Shown piece by piece: positions 8,604 through 16,557 of a stretch of 64,000 nt of DNA. The notes under the pieces are model-generated. The model was given only the letters and a program-made list of their open reading frames with translations. It had not been told where the DNA came from and did not search any database. The position numbers and the translations under genes are program-made. The first letter of the stretch is position 1; every line of letters starts with the position of its first letter. The DNA comes from Hymenobacter cellulosivorans (GTDB taxonomy: Bacteria; Bacteroidota; Bacteroidia; Cytophagales; Hymenobacteraceae): contig NZ_CP095049.1 in NCBI RefSeq assembly GCF_022919135.1, forward strand, positions 5,899,001 through 5,963,000. The letters run 5' to 3'.

Positions 8604-8637
8604 AAAGGCCGCCCGATTACCGGGCGGCCTTTTTTTG
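8604..8637 (+). terminator. Rho-independent terminator
   Basis: AAAGGCCGCCCG (8604-8615) pairs with CGGGCGGCCTTT (8621-8632), then a T run to 8636. Confidence 0.9.
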
Positions 8638-8712
8638 TGGCACTACAGCCAGGAGCGGCAAAATCTAACGATGCCGTTATGTGCTGTACTTTATCTTCCT
8701 AATGTTGAATTA

Positions 8713-8727
8713 GCGCAAGTATTGCGC
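8713..8727. promoter_or_regulatory. Palindrome upstream of the esterase gene
   Basis: GCGCAAGTATTGCGC is a perfect dyad with 6-base arms, ending 20 bases before the ATG at 8748. The position suits an operator; the binding protein is unknown. Confidence 0.4.
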
Positions 8728-8747
8728 CTCTATAACCATTAAGACTT

Positions 8748-10004
8748 ATGACTTGGAAAGTACAACTAGGCTGGCTGCTATTACTGCTCTTCTTGGGCCT
8801 AAACACGGCCCGGGCTCAGGGAAACAAAATCGAAATCGGCCATATCGACAGCCTGACTTCGAAGGTGCTTCAGGAAAAGCGCGGCATCTGGATCTACGTG
8901 CCACCTGCGCCAGCCGAACCCGGCTACGCGCCCAAGCGCTACCCCGTGCTTTTCTTGCTGGATGGCGACTGGCATTTCCCGTACGTCACGGCCCTGAATC
9001 AGCAGCTTAGCACCGTGAATGGCCTGGGCGTTTGCCCGGAAATGATAGTCGTCGGGATTCCGCATCCTTACCCCACCCGCACCCGTGACCTGACGCCCAC
9101 GCACTCGACCAAGCGCTGGAACGGGGCCGAAGACCGCACGCTAAGCTCGTCGGGCGGCGGTGAAAAATTCTTGGCGTTTCTGGAAACCGAGTTGCTGCCC
9201 TATATCGACGCGAAGTATCCCACGGTGCCCTACCGGCTGCTGGTAGGCCACTCCCTGGGCGGCTTGGCCGTGTTAAACACGCTGGCAACCAAGCCCAAGC
9301 TATTTAATGCATACCTAGCCATTGAGCCCAGCCTGTGGTGGGACAATACCCTGGTGCTGAAGAAGCTGGAAGCCGCCATGCAGCAGCACAAGTTTACCGG
9401 GCAAAAGCTGTTTCTGGCCGTGGCCCACACCGAAAAGCCTGGCCTTGATACCACCCAGGTTCGGCGCGATACTACCGGCAGCACGCGGCACACCCGCACC
9501 AACCTGGCCTTGGTTGACCTGCTGCGGAGACGGAAACCGGGTGCCTTGGCGTGGCAGTGGAAATATTATCCCCGCGAAACTCACTTCTCCGTGTCGCTCC
9601 TGACCGAATACAATGCGCTGCACGCCTTTTTCCAGCATAAGCAATTAGCCCTGCCTACTTCCATCACCGACCCAAGCTTCACAGTGGCGGCCGTGCAGCG
9701 GCATTACGCACAGGTTCCGCAGCAGTATGGTTACACGGTGCTACCGCCGGAGGAAACCCTGAATATGTATGCCTGGGGCTACATGCAGCAAAAGCTCTGG
9801 GATAAGGCGTACCAGTTTTTCCAGTTCAACCTCAAAAACTACCCACAGAGCTATAATGCCCACACCAGCCTAGCCGCTTACTACGAAGCGCGCAACGACA
9901 AGGCCAAAGCCCTGCAGTACTACACCGCTGCCCTGCGCCTTCAGGACCTCCCCGAAGCCCGGCAGAAAATAGCGGAGCTCCAGAGCTCCTCGGCTAAACC
10001 TTAG
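8748..10004 (+). CDS. Secreted alpha/beta-hydrolase esterase with TPR tail
   Basis: A 418-residue exported protein: signal peptide to about residue 24 (cut after ARAQ), then a Fes/IroE-type (esterase D-like) alpha/beta hydrolase domain to about 305. The nucleophile elbow GHSLGG places Ser169, and the ETHFSVSL segment supplies the likely catalytic His279. PVLFLLDGDWHF is the oxyanion-hole strand. Residues about 330-415 carry tetratricopeptide-like helices (YMQQKLWDKAYQFFQFNLKN, HTSLAAYYEARNDKAKALQY). Relatives hydrolyse siderophore esters or other acyl esters; the substrate here is not known, and no siderophore genes are nearby. Confidence 0.88.
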   Translation: MTWKVQLGWLLLLLFLGLNTARAQGNKIEIGHIDSLTSKVLQEKRGIWIYVPPAPAEPGYAPKRYPVLFLLDGDWHFPYVTALNQQLSTVNGLGVCPEMIVVGIPHPYPTRTRDLTPTHSTKRWNGAEDRTLSSSGGGEKFLAFLETELLPYIDAKYPTVPYRLLVGHSLGGLAVLNTLATKPKLFNAYLAIEPSLWWDNTLVLKKLEAAMQQHKFTGQKLFLAVAHTEKPGLDTTQVRRDTTGSTRHTRTNLALVDLLRRRKPGALAWQWKYYPRETHFSVSLLTEYNALHAFFQHKQLALPTSITDPSFTVAAVQRHYAQVPQQYGYTVLPPEETLNMYAWGYMQQKLWDKAYQFFQFNLKNYPQSYNAHTSLAAYYEARNDKAKALQYYTAALRLQDLPEARQKIAELQSSSAKP

Positions 10005-10012
10005 TCCATAAA

Positions 10013-10044
10013 AAAAGGGCCTCACCAGTCGGTGAGGCCCTTTT
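10013..10044. terminator. Bidirectional terminator
   Basis: AAAAGGGCCTCACC (10013-10026) pairs with GGTGAGGCCCTTTT (10031-10044) between the convergent esterase and OmpA/TSP3 genes. Confidence 0.9.
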
Positions 10045-10065
10045 AACTGTAGCAGCAAGCCAGAA

Positions 10066-11520
10066 TTACATGGAAGGCTGCGGCAGCGCGAAGAACTCGA
10101 ACTTGAACTCGACGCGGCGGTTTTTCGACATGCCGTCTTTCGAGGTGTTCGGCGCGGCGGGTTCACCCTCGCCACGGCCTTCGGTCACGACGCGGCTGCC
10201 TTCGACCTGTTTGCCAGTGAAGTAACGCTTCACCGACTCGGCGCGGCGCTCCGACAGACCCTGGTTGTACTCGTCGGTGCCGCGGCTGTCGGCGTGGCCG
10301 ATGATGCGGATACCGTACTCGGGGCGCGTCTTCAGCGCTTCGACCATCTTGTTCAGGGCCGGGTACGAGCTACGCTCGATGACGGTGCTGTTGGTTTTGA
10401 AGCGCACGGGCACTTCCAGCTTCCGCAGGGCGGGGTCAACTACCAAGGGGCAGCCGTTGGCATCCACGCGGGTACCGGCCGGGGTGTTGGGGCACTTATC
10501 CACGTTGTCGAGCACCCCGTCGTTGTCCTGGTCGAGCACCAGCGGGCAGCCGTTGGCATCTACCTGCGTACCGGCGGGCGTGTCGGGGCACTTATCGTTG
10601 GGGTCAGCTACGCCGTCCTTGTCCGTATCGGGGCAGCCGCGCATCTGGGCCGTACCGGGGGTATCGGGGCAGGCGTCGTCGCCGTCGCGCACACCGTCGT
10701 TGTCACGGTCGGGGCAGCCTTCCAGCGTGGTCAGGCCCTTCTCGGTGGGGCACTTGTCCTGGTAATCTGGAACACCGTCGCCGTCGCCATCAAGCGGGCA
10801 GCCTTTCTCATCTACGGCCACACCGGTGGGCGTGTCAGGGCATTTGTCTTTGCGGTCAGATACGCCGTCACCGTCCGTATCCTTGGCTTTGCCGAAAGCT
10901 ACAGTCAGACCTACAGTGTGCTGCAGGTAGCGGTCATCAATTTTGTTATCGTCGCGAATTGGCTCCCCATCTAGGTTGGCGTTCAGCGGAATGTGCTGGC
11001 CGGTCTGCACAAACAAGCCCACGGCGTCGCTGAGGCGGAAGTTGATACCAGCCGCGCCAAACGCGTCGAAATACGTCTTATCCTCATCAATGCGGCCGCC
11101 GCGCACCAAGCCTTCGCGGCTGGTGTAGGCAATGCCCGGGGCTACGAGCAGGTAGGGCTGAATGCGGGCGTCTTCCTTCAGGGCCCAGCCGTTGTTAAGC
11201 TTCAGCTTGAGGGCCAGGTTCACGTTCACCACGTTGGTATTGAAAAACGTGGCGGCGCTCTGGGTGCCCTTCAATTCTACATAAGCACCCTGCAGGCCCA
11301 GGTCGAGGCCGGGCGTGAGGTAGCGGTTGATGCTGATGCCGGGACCATACTGGTTGTTGCTCCAGTTCCAGAAGTCGGAGCCGAGGCTACCCTTATACTG
11401 ATACGCGCTGCCGTACAGGCTGATGGCCGTTTTGCGGTCAGCCGTCTGCGCGTGCCCATCGGGGGCCGCCGCCAGCAGCGTCAGTCCCAGGGCGAGAGAA
11501 GAGGTTAGAGAACGTTTCAT
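10066..11520 (-). CDS. Outer-membrane OmpA protein with TSP3 repeats
   Basis: A 484-residue outer-membrane protein. The signal peptide MKRSLTSSLALGLTLLAAA ends near residue 25; a beta-barrel of about 170 residues follows. Thrombospondin type 3 calcium-binding repeats (DTDGDGVSDRKDKCPDTP and five or more related units) span about 200-350. The C-terminal OmpA domain (about 365-480) contains IIGHADSRGTDEYNQGLSERR and KNRRVEFKF, which bind peptidoglycan. It links the outer membrane to the wall. The ATG at 11520 begins the signal peptide; an upstream in-frame start is less likely. Confidence 0.94.
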   Translation of the reverse strand: MKRSLTSSLALGLTLLAAAPDGHAQTADRKTAISLYGSAYQYKGSLGSDFWNWSNNQYGPGISINRYLTPGLDLGLQGAYVELKGTQSAATFFNTNVVNVNLALKLKLNNGWALKEDARIQPYLLVAPGIAYTSREGLVRGGRIDEDKTYFDAFGAAGINFRLSDAVGLFVQTGQHIPLNANLDGEPIRDDNKIDDRYLQHTVGLTVAFGKAKDTDGDGVSDRKDKCPDTPTGVAVDEKGCPLDGDGDGVPDYQDKCPTEKGLTTLEGCPDRDNDGVRDGDDACPDTPGTAQMRGCPDTDKDGVADPNDKCPDTPAGTQVDANGCPLVLDQDNDGVLDNVDKCPNTPAGTRVDANGCPLVVDPALRKLEVPVRFKTNSTVIERSSYPALNKMVEALKTRPEYGIRIIGHADSRGTDEYNQGLSERRAESVKRYFTGKQVEGSRVVTEGRGEGEPAAPNTSKDGMSKNRRVEFKFEFFALPQPSM

Positions 11521-11580
11521 GAGAACGGATTTGGGTGACAAAAACGCCAGTTAGCAGGGTCGCAAACTGGCGCGACGCCG

Positions 11581-11588
11581 CAAACATA
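11581..11588 (-). promoter_or_regulatory. Bacteroidota -7 element for the OmpA/TSP3 gene
   Basis: The minus strand reads TATGTTTG, an exact TAnnTTTG, about 60 bases upstream of the ATG at 11520. No good -33 TTG is seen at 19-21 bases. Confidence 0.5.
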
Positions 11589-11760
11589 GGTACCGAACTA
11601 TACTTTTCGAATGCGAGAAGGTTGTCCTGCCCAGCTGCTTTTTCGCCAAAAAGGCCCCTGGCGTCCTCCTTTCTACCTGCTTTTCAAGGACTCCGGGCCG
11701 CGCATCTTTTTTGTAACAAATCCCTATATTTTAATTTTTCAAGGAAGTTATAAACGCAAA

Positions 11761-11789
11761 AAGAGCCGCCCGGAGTACGGGCGGCTCTT
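11761..11789 (-). terminator. Rho-independent terminator of pepP
   Basis: AAGAGCCGCCCG (11761-11772) pairs with CGGGCGGCTCTT (11778-11789); on the minus strand the hairpin is followed by a T tract. The 11521-11818 spacer otherwise holds only the promoter of the OmpA/TSP3 gene and an AT-rich stretch. Confidence 0.85.
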
Positions 11790-11818
11790 GTGGACCCAAT
11801 GCTGGCAATAGCCAAAAT

Positions 11819-13117
11819 CTAGCGTCGGGCTTCGCGCATCAGGCGCTCGATGTCGTCGGCTTCGAGCGGGATGTTCTTCATCAAATCCTCGTTGCCGGTT
11901 TTGGTGATGAGAATGTCGTTTTCGAGGCGGATGCCCAGGCCTTCCTCCCGGATGTAGATGCCCGGCTCGCAGGTATACACCATGCCGGGCTCAAACACGC
12001 GGTACTTGGCGCCCACATCATGCACGTCGAGGCCCAGGTAGTGGCTGGTGCCGTGCATGAAGTATTTCTTGTAGAGCGGGGCGGCCGGGTCCTGGTTCTT
12101 GACGTCATTCTCGTTGAGCAAATCGAGCTTGATAAGCTCCTGCTCCATCGTGCGGCCCACTTCGGCGTGGTAATCCTCGATGTTGTTGCCGGCCACCAGG
12201 CGGGAGGTGGCGTGTTTCATAACGCGCAGCACGGCCTCGTACACATCGCGCTGGCGCTTGGTGAAGGTGCCGTTCACGGGGATGGAGCGCGACAGGTCGG
12301 CGGCGTAGTTAGCAAACTCGGCACCGAAGTCCATCAGCAGCACGTCGCCGTCGTTGCACTCCCGGTCGTTGCTTACATAGTGCAGAATGCAAGCGTTGGC
12401 ACCCGAGGCAATGATGCTGCCGTAGGCCGGGCCACGGCTGCGGTTGCGCACGAACTCATGCAGAATTTCGGCTTCAATCTCGTATTCCCACACCCCGGGC
12501 TGCACAAACCCGAGCAGGCGGCGAAACGCTTTTTCGGTAATATCGGCGGCTTCGCGCATCAGCCGAATTTCCTCCTCGCTCTTGATAGCGCGCAGCTGAT
12601 GCATGATGGGCGCCACGCGACGGTACTGGTGCAGCGGGTACTGGGCGCGCAGCTTTGTACCGAGGCGGGCGTCGCGGGTTTCCACCTCCACCACGGCCCG
12701 GATATGTTCATTGGAATTGAGGTACACGTTTTCGGCCTCGTTCATCAGAGCCGGCAGCACGGTTTCGAACGAGTCGAGCCACATGATGGTGCGCACCCCC
12801 GACTGGGCCCGGGCGTCGTCCTTGGTCAGCTTGTAGCCTTCCCAGACCAAGATATGCTCACTGGTTTCCTTTAGGAACAGGATTTCGCGGTACTGGGGCA
12901 GCTTGGCGTCGGGGAAAATTACCAGGATGCTTTCTTCCTGATCGACACCAGAGAGGTAGAACAGGTCGTTGTTCTGGCGAAAGGCCATGGTGCCGTCGGC
13001 GTTGGTCGGCATCACGTCGTTGGAGTGGAAAATGGCCAGCGACGCCTGGGGCAGCTGCTGAACGAAATTGCGGCGATTCTGAATAAAAAGCTGCGGATCG
13101 ATGGGGCCGTAACGCAT
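11819..13117 (-). CDS. pepP: Xaa-Pro aminopeptidase (M24B)
   Basis: A 432-residue creatinase-fold metallopeptidase that removes N-terminal residues preceding proline in the cytoplasm. The N-terminal aminopeptidase P domain covers about 1-170 and the pita-bread catalytic domain about 180-430. Metal ligands can be assigned: Asp in LLMDFGAEFANYAADLSR (two), His in HGTSHYLGLDVHD, Glu in CEPGIYIREEG and Glu in GIRLENDILIT. The length is typical. It is divergently placed from the second GT9 gene, with a 164-base spacer, and ends in its own terminator. Confidence 0.95.
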   Translation of the reverse strand: MRYGPIDPQLFIQNRRNFVQQLPQASLAIFHSNDVMPTNADGTMAFRQNNDLFYLSGVDQEESILVIFPDAKLPQYREILFLKETSEHILVWEGYKLTKDDARAQSGVRTIMWLDSFETVLPALMNEAENVYLNSNEHIRAVVEVETRDARLGTKLRAQYPLHQYRRVAPIMHQLRAIKSEEEIRLMREAADITEKAFRRLLGFVQPGVWEYEIEAEILHEFVRNRSRGPAYGSIIASGANACILHYVSNDRECNDGDVLLMDFGAEFANYAADLSRSIPVNGTFTKRQRDVYEAVLRVMKHATSRLVAGNNIEDYHAEVGRTMEQELIKLDLLNENDVKNQDPAAPLYKKYFMHGTSHYLGLDVHDVGAKYRVFEPGMVYTCEPGIYIREEGLGIRLENDILITKTGNEDLMKNIPLEADDIERLMREARR

Positions 13118-13234
13118 GGGATGAGGTTAGAGTGCGAATCAAAGACCCACCGGCGGCGGGTCGGCTGCAAGTTAAAGAGAATGCCCACACGGGGGCTGAA
13201 AACGGGGAATGCAAATCTGGTAGCCGCCGGGCAT

Positions 13235-13264
13235 TTGCACCGGGGCCGGGGCGCGGTATCTTTG
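13235..13264 (+). promoter_or_regulatory. Bacteroidota promoter of the second GT9 gene
   Basis: TTG at 13235-13237 (within TTTG) is followed, after exactly 19 bases, by TATCTTTG at 13257-13264. This is a full -33/-7 match and leaves a short leader before the ATG at 13282, which also supports that start. Confidence 0.75.
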
Positions 13265-13281
13265 CAGATTGCTACTTGTCT

Positions 13282-14313
13282 ATGTCCCATCCAGTTGCCC
13301 GCCGCGCCGTTCTGCTCATTCAAACTGCCTTCATCGGCGACGTTATTCTGGCTACGGCCCTGCTGGAGCGCCTACACGCGACGGAGCCCGACACGCCCGT
13401 CGACTTTCTGGTGCGCAAGGGCAATGAGGGCCTAGTAAAAGACCACCCCCACGTGCGCCAAGTCCTGATTTGGGACAAGAAAAAGGACAAGTACCGCGGG
13501 CTGTGGCAGCTGCTGCAACAAATCCGCGGGGCCAACTACCAGCGCGTCATCACCCTGCAGCGCTTTGCTTCCACGGGCTTTCTGACGGCGTTTTCGGGCG
13601 CCCCCGAGCGGGTGGGCTTCGACAAGAACCCGTTTTCCTTCCGCTTTACCCGCTCTATCCCGCACGTCATCGGGGCGGGCGTGCACGAGGTGTCACGCAA
13701 TCTGCACCTGCTCGACCCAGCCTACGATGGGCCCCTGACCCCGCCCCGCCTCTACCCCACCGCCCAGGACGAAGCCGCCGCCGCGCAGGCTGCCGAGCTG
13801 GCCCAGGGCGGGCCCTACCTGTGCATTGCGCCCACGTCGGTATGGTTTACCAAGCAGTTCCCCAGGGAGCAGTGGCTGAAGCTGCTACGGGCCCTGCCGC
13901 CGAAGTATACTGTTTTTCTCATCGGCGGCCCACCCGATGTAGCCGAGTGCGAGGCGCTGCTGGAGGCCAGCGGGCGGGCTGGAGTGGTGAATCTGGCGGG
14001 GAAGCTGTCCTTACTGGCTTCGGCGGCGTTGATGCGCGGGGCTGTGCTGAACTACGTCAACGACTCGGCTCCCATGCACCTGTGCTCGGCCCAGGGCGCC
14101 CCGACCTGTGCCATCTACTGCTCTACAGTCCCGTTTTTCGGGTTTGGCCCGCTGAGCCCGTTTTCGAGAGTAGTAGAGCTGCCCGAGGAGCTAGCCTGCA
14201 AGCCCTGCGGTTTGCACGGCTACCGCAAATGCCCCCTCAACCACTTTCACTGCGCCCACGGCATCGAAACCAGCCAATTGCTCAGCGCCCTGGCTGAAGC
14301 AGAAAGTTTTTAA
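13282..14313 (+). CDS. Glycosyltransferase family 9 protein
   Basis: A 343-residue GT9 heptosyltransferase-like enzyme for LPS core synthesis. It begins MSHPVARRAVLLIQTAFIGD, where LLIQTAFIGDVILAT is the family's N-terminal motif; a longer frame exists upstream but the promoter and motif position fix the ATG at 13282. The C-terminal domain has NDSAPMHLCSAQGAP (donor binding), and the tail has CKPCGLHGYRKCPLNHFHC, the same cysteine pattern as the first GT9 at 1852-2850. The two are homologues rather than a recent duplication. It lies divergent from pepP. Confidence 0.92.
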   Translation: MSHPVARRAVLLIQTAFIGDVILATALLERLHATEPDTPVDFLVRKGNEGLVKDHPHVRQVLIWDKKKDKYRGLWQLLQQIRGANYQRVITLQRFASTGFLTAFSGAPERVGFDKNPFSFRFTRSIPHVIGAGVHEVSRNLHLLDPAYDGPLTPPRLYPTAQDEAAAAQAAELAQGGPYLCIAPTSVWFTKQFPREQWLKLLRALPPKYTVFLIGGPPDVAECEALLEASGRAGVVNLAGKLSLLASAALMRGAVLNYVNDSAPMHLCSAQGAPTCAIYCSTVPFFGFGPLSPFSRVVELPEELACKPCGLHGYRKCPLNHFHCAHGIETSQLLSALAEAESF

Positions 14314-14459
14314 TGTGCGAATGTAATTGAACGTGAGAACTGTGAAGAATGCCTCCTGGCGCGGAATGGCTATGCCTCGCAGGGACATATTCCTCTCATT
14401 TTGCACATTCACCCCACAGTCAACCACACTTCTCACATTAACTCCGCCCATTAACAATC

Positions 14460-14537
14460 TACCTTTGCCGGGATGAAACCAGCGGCGTGGCTTGCTGGTT
14501 AGTATCTTTTCCGGCCGGACCTTTTTCGGGTGGCCGG
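14460..14537 (+). promoter_or_regulatory. Promoter and structured leader of the M16 peptidase
   Basis: TACCTTTG at 14460-14467 is a -7 match. The leader then holds two hairpins, AACCAGC/GCTGGTT (14477-14500) and CCGGCC/GGCCGG (14511-14537). A 9-codon ATG-to-TAG frame (14473-14502) overlaps the first. The preceding spacer from 14314 has no gene, only partial dyads of CACATT/AATGTG words. Confidence 0.4.
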
Positions 14538-14562
14538 TTCCTAGTCTCCAAGACCTTCTTCA

Positions 14563-15795
14563 ATGTCTGATTACGACCTCTACGAGTTGCCCAACGGCAT
14601 TCGGGTTCTGCATAAACAAGTACTGCACACCAAGATAGCGCACTGCGGCTTTCTGCTGGACATTGGCTCCCGCGACGAGAAGCCGCACCAGCTCGGGCTG
14701 GCTCACTTCTGGGAGCACATGGCGTTCAAAGGCACCGAAAAGCGCAAGAGCTTTCATATCCTGAACCGCCTCGAAACCGTGGGCGGGGAGCTGAACGCCT
14801 ATACGACGAAGGAGAAAATCTGCTTTTACGCCTCGCTGCTCAGCACCCATTTCGAGCGGGCCTTCGAGCTACTGACCGACCTGACGTTCAACTCGGTGTT
14901 TCCGGAAAAGGAAATCGAGAAGGAGCGCGGCGTGATTCTGGAGGAAATGAGCATGTATCAAGATGCGCCCGAAGACGCCATTGTGGACGACTTCGACGAC
15001 GTGATTTTCCCCAACCATTCCCTGGGCCACAACATTCTGGGCACCCGCGAGAGTGTGTCGGGCTTCCAACAGCAGGATTTCTACCGGTTTCTGGCCGACA
15101 ACGTGCGCACCGACCGGCTGGCCTTCAGCTCGGTGAGCAACCTGCCGTTCAAGGAAGTAAAGCGCCTGGCCGATAAGTACCTGGCCCCGATTTCGGCCAA
15201 GCTGGGCGCCCGGCCCCGCACGCCCTTCACGGCCTTCCAGCAGGTAGAGCTAACCGAGCGCAAGCCCATCAATCAGGCCCACTGCATTATCGGCGGGCCG
15301 GCCTACGCCATTGGCGACGCGCGCCGGATTCCGTTTTTCATGCTCAACAACCTGCTCGGTGGCCCGGGCATGAACTCCCGCCTGAATCTGGCCGTGCGCG
15401 AAAAGTACGGCCTGGTGTACACTATCGACTCGACCTACAGCCCCTACACCGATACGGGCCTATTCGGCATTTACTTCGGCACCGAGAAAAAACAGGTGGC
15501 CCGCACGATTTCGTTGGTCAATAAAGAGCTCAAGCTGCTGCGCGAGAAAACCTTGACCACCAACCAGCTGCACGTAGTGAAAGAGCAGCTCATGGGTCAG
15601 CTGGCTATGTCGGAGGAAAGCAACAGCGGCATGATGCAGCTGCTGGGCAAAAGCACCCTGGACCTGAACCGGGTAGAATCCATCAACGAAGTCTTCGGTC
15701 AAATCCGCCAAATCACCGCTGAGCAGCTCCGCGACCTGGCCAACGACGTGCTGCGCGAAGACAACCTGAGCGTGCTGCAGTATCTGCCGGAATAG
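14563..15795 (+). CDS. M16 family zinc peptidase
   Basis: A 410-residue pitrilysin-family metallopeptidase. The inverted zinc motif HFWEH is at residues 48-52, and the downstream glutamate lies in KEIEKERGVILEEM. The second half is the inactive M16 C-terminal domain, with LNNLLGGPGMNSRLNLAVRE and GLVYTIDSTYSPYTDTG, which are highly typical. Bacterial M16 proteins of this size act as processing peptidases on small peptides, often in the cytoplasm or periplasm; no signal peptide is seen here. The length fits a single-unit M16B enzyme. Confidence 0.93.
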   Translation: MSDYDLYELPNGIRVLHKQVLHTKIAHCGFLLDIGSRDEKPHQLGLAHFWEHMAFKGTEKRKSFHILNRLETVGGELNAYTTKEKICFYASLLSTHFERAFELLTDLTFNSVFPEKEIEKERGVILEEMSMYQDAPEDAIVDDFDDVIFPNHSLGHNILGTRESVSGFQQQDFYRFLADNVRTDRLAFSSVSNLPFKEVKRLADKYLAPISAKLGARPRTPFTAFQQVELTERKPINQAHCIIGGPAYAIGDARRIPFFMLNNLLGGPGMNSRLNLAVREKYGLVYTIDSTYSPYTDTGLFGIYFGTEKKQVARTISLVNKELKLLREKTLTTNQLHVVKEQLMGQLAMSEESNSGMMQLLGKSTLDLNRVESINEVFGQIRQITAEQLRDLANDVLREDNLSVLQYLPE

Positions 15796-15804
15796 GCGAG
15801 ATGA

Positions 15805-15827
15805 TGAACTAGTGAACTGGTAAGTTG
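15805..15827 (+). repeat. Dispersed 23-bp spacer repeat, copy 1
   Basis: This 23-base segment matches 41636-41658 at 21 of 23 positions; a shorter relative is at 60793-60811. It lies directly before the inverted-repeat element at 15834. Confidence 0.5.
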
Positions 15828-15833
15828 TCTTTC

Positions 15834-15994
15834 TGTCATTGCGAGGCGCAGCCGTGGCAATCCGTCCTCTAAAATGTACGGAGCTCCCTAAAGTGAAAAG
15901 CCCTTTCCCGTGCACAACGAGAAAGGGCTTTCTGGTAAAAGGATGTTTGTCACTAGCAAAGGAGGGATTGCCACGGCTGCGCCTCGCAATGACA
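15834..15994. repeat. 161-bp palindromic element with nested hairpin
   Basis: Bases 15834-15863 and 15965-15994 form a perfect 30-bp inverted repeat. Inside lies a second dyad, AAAGCCCTTTC (15897-15907) and GAAAGGGCTTT (15921-15931). The outer arm carries TCATTGCGAGG, a word seen in REP/MITE-like repeats of several bacteria. No transposase frame is present, so a non-autonomous mobile repeat or REP-like structure is the best reading. Confidence 0.75.
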
Positions 15995-16041
15995 CATTCC
16001 TTCACATTTTCCACATTCAAGTACATTCCTCCCAGTAGTCT

Positions 16042-16491
16042 ATGCGCGTTTTTGGTCATGTAAATACCTACCGGCCCGGCGACACCTTTGCTTCGCGGCT
16101 GGCGCTGAGTGCGGCGGGCGTGCACCGGCCGCTGCGGGCGGGCGTGAGCGGCACCCCCGCCGAGGGCGTCGACTCGATTGTGCTGGCGGGACAATACGAG
16201 GATGACGTGTTTGGCGAAGACCAGATTCTCTATGCCGGGCACGGCAGCCGGGACCCGAAAACCGGCCATCAAGTGGCCGACCAGGAGCTGACGCCCCGCA
16301 ACCAGGCGTTTCATAAAAGTCTGGAAACCCAGCTGCCAGTGCGGGTGCTGCACAAGGTTGCGGCCGAGGATGACACGCTGGTGTACCGCTACGAGGGGCT
16401 GTACCAGGTTACGGCGGCACAGTACGTACGGGGCCGGTCGGGCTTCTTCATCTGGCTATTTACCCTGCAACCCTTGCCCGCAGAAGCATAG
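16042..16491 (+). CDS. Stand-alone YDG/SRA domain protein
   Basis: A 149-residue protein that is essentially one SRA (SET and RING associated) domain, the fold that flips out and reads 5-methyl- or hydroxymethyl-cytosine. Key matches are GVHRPLRAGVSGTPAEGVDS, IVLAGQYEDDVFGEDQILYA, GHGSRDPKTGHQVADQEL, TPRNQAFHKSLETQLPVRVL and YRYEGLYQV. In bacteria SRA is usually fused to an HNH or PvuRts1I-type nuclease; none is fused or adjacent here. It may have a non-restriction role or work with a partner elsewhere. It is preceded by the palindromic element at 15834. Confidence 0.9.
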   Translation: MRVFGHVNTYRPGDTFASRLALSAAGVHRPLRAGVSGTPAEGVDSIVLAGQYEDDVFGEDQILYAGHGSRDPKTGHQVADQELTPRNQAFHKSLETQLPVRVLHKVAAEDDTLVYRYEGLYQVTAAQYVRGRSGFFIWLFTLQPLPAEA

Positions 16492-16557
16492 CGCCTGACT
16501 TGCTTTGTCGTTATTTGCAGTCTGGTTGCTTACTTCCTTTTCTGAACCGCTAGCGGC

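Noticed and set aside
10265..10974. Long plus-strand frames opposite the OmpA/TSP3 gene
   Set aside because: They are mirror frames of the minus-strand TSP3 repeats; the DxDxDG repeats on the other strand are the real coding signal.
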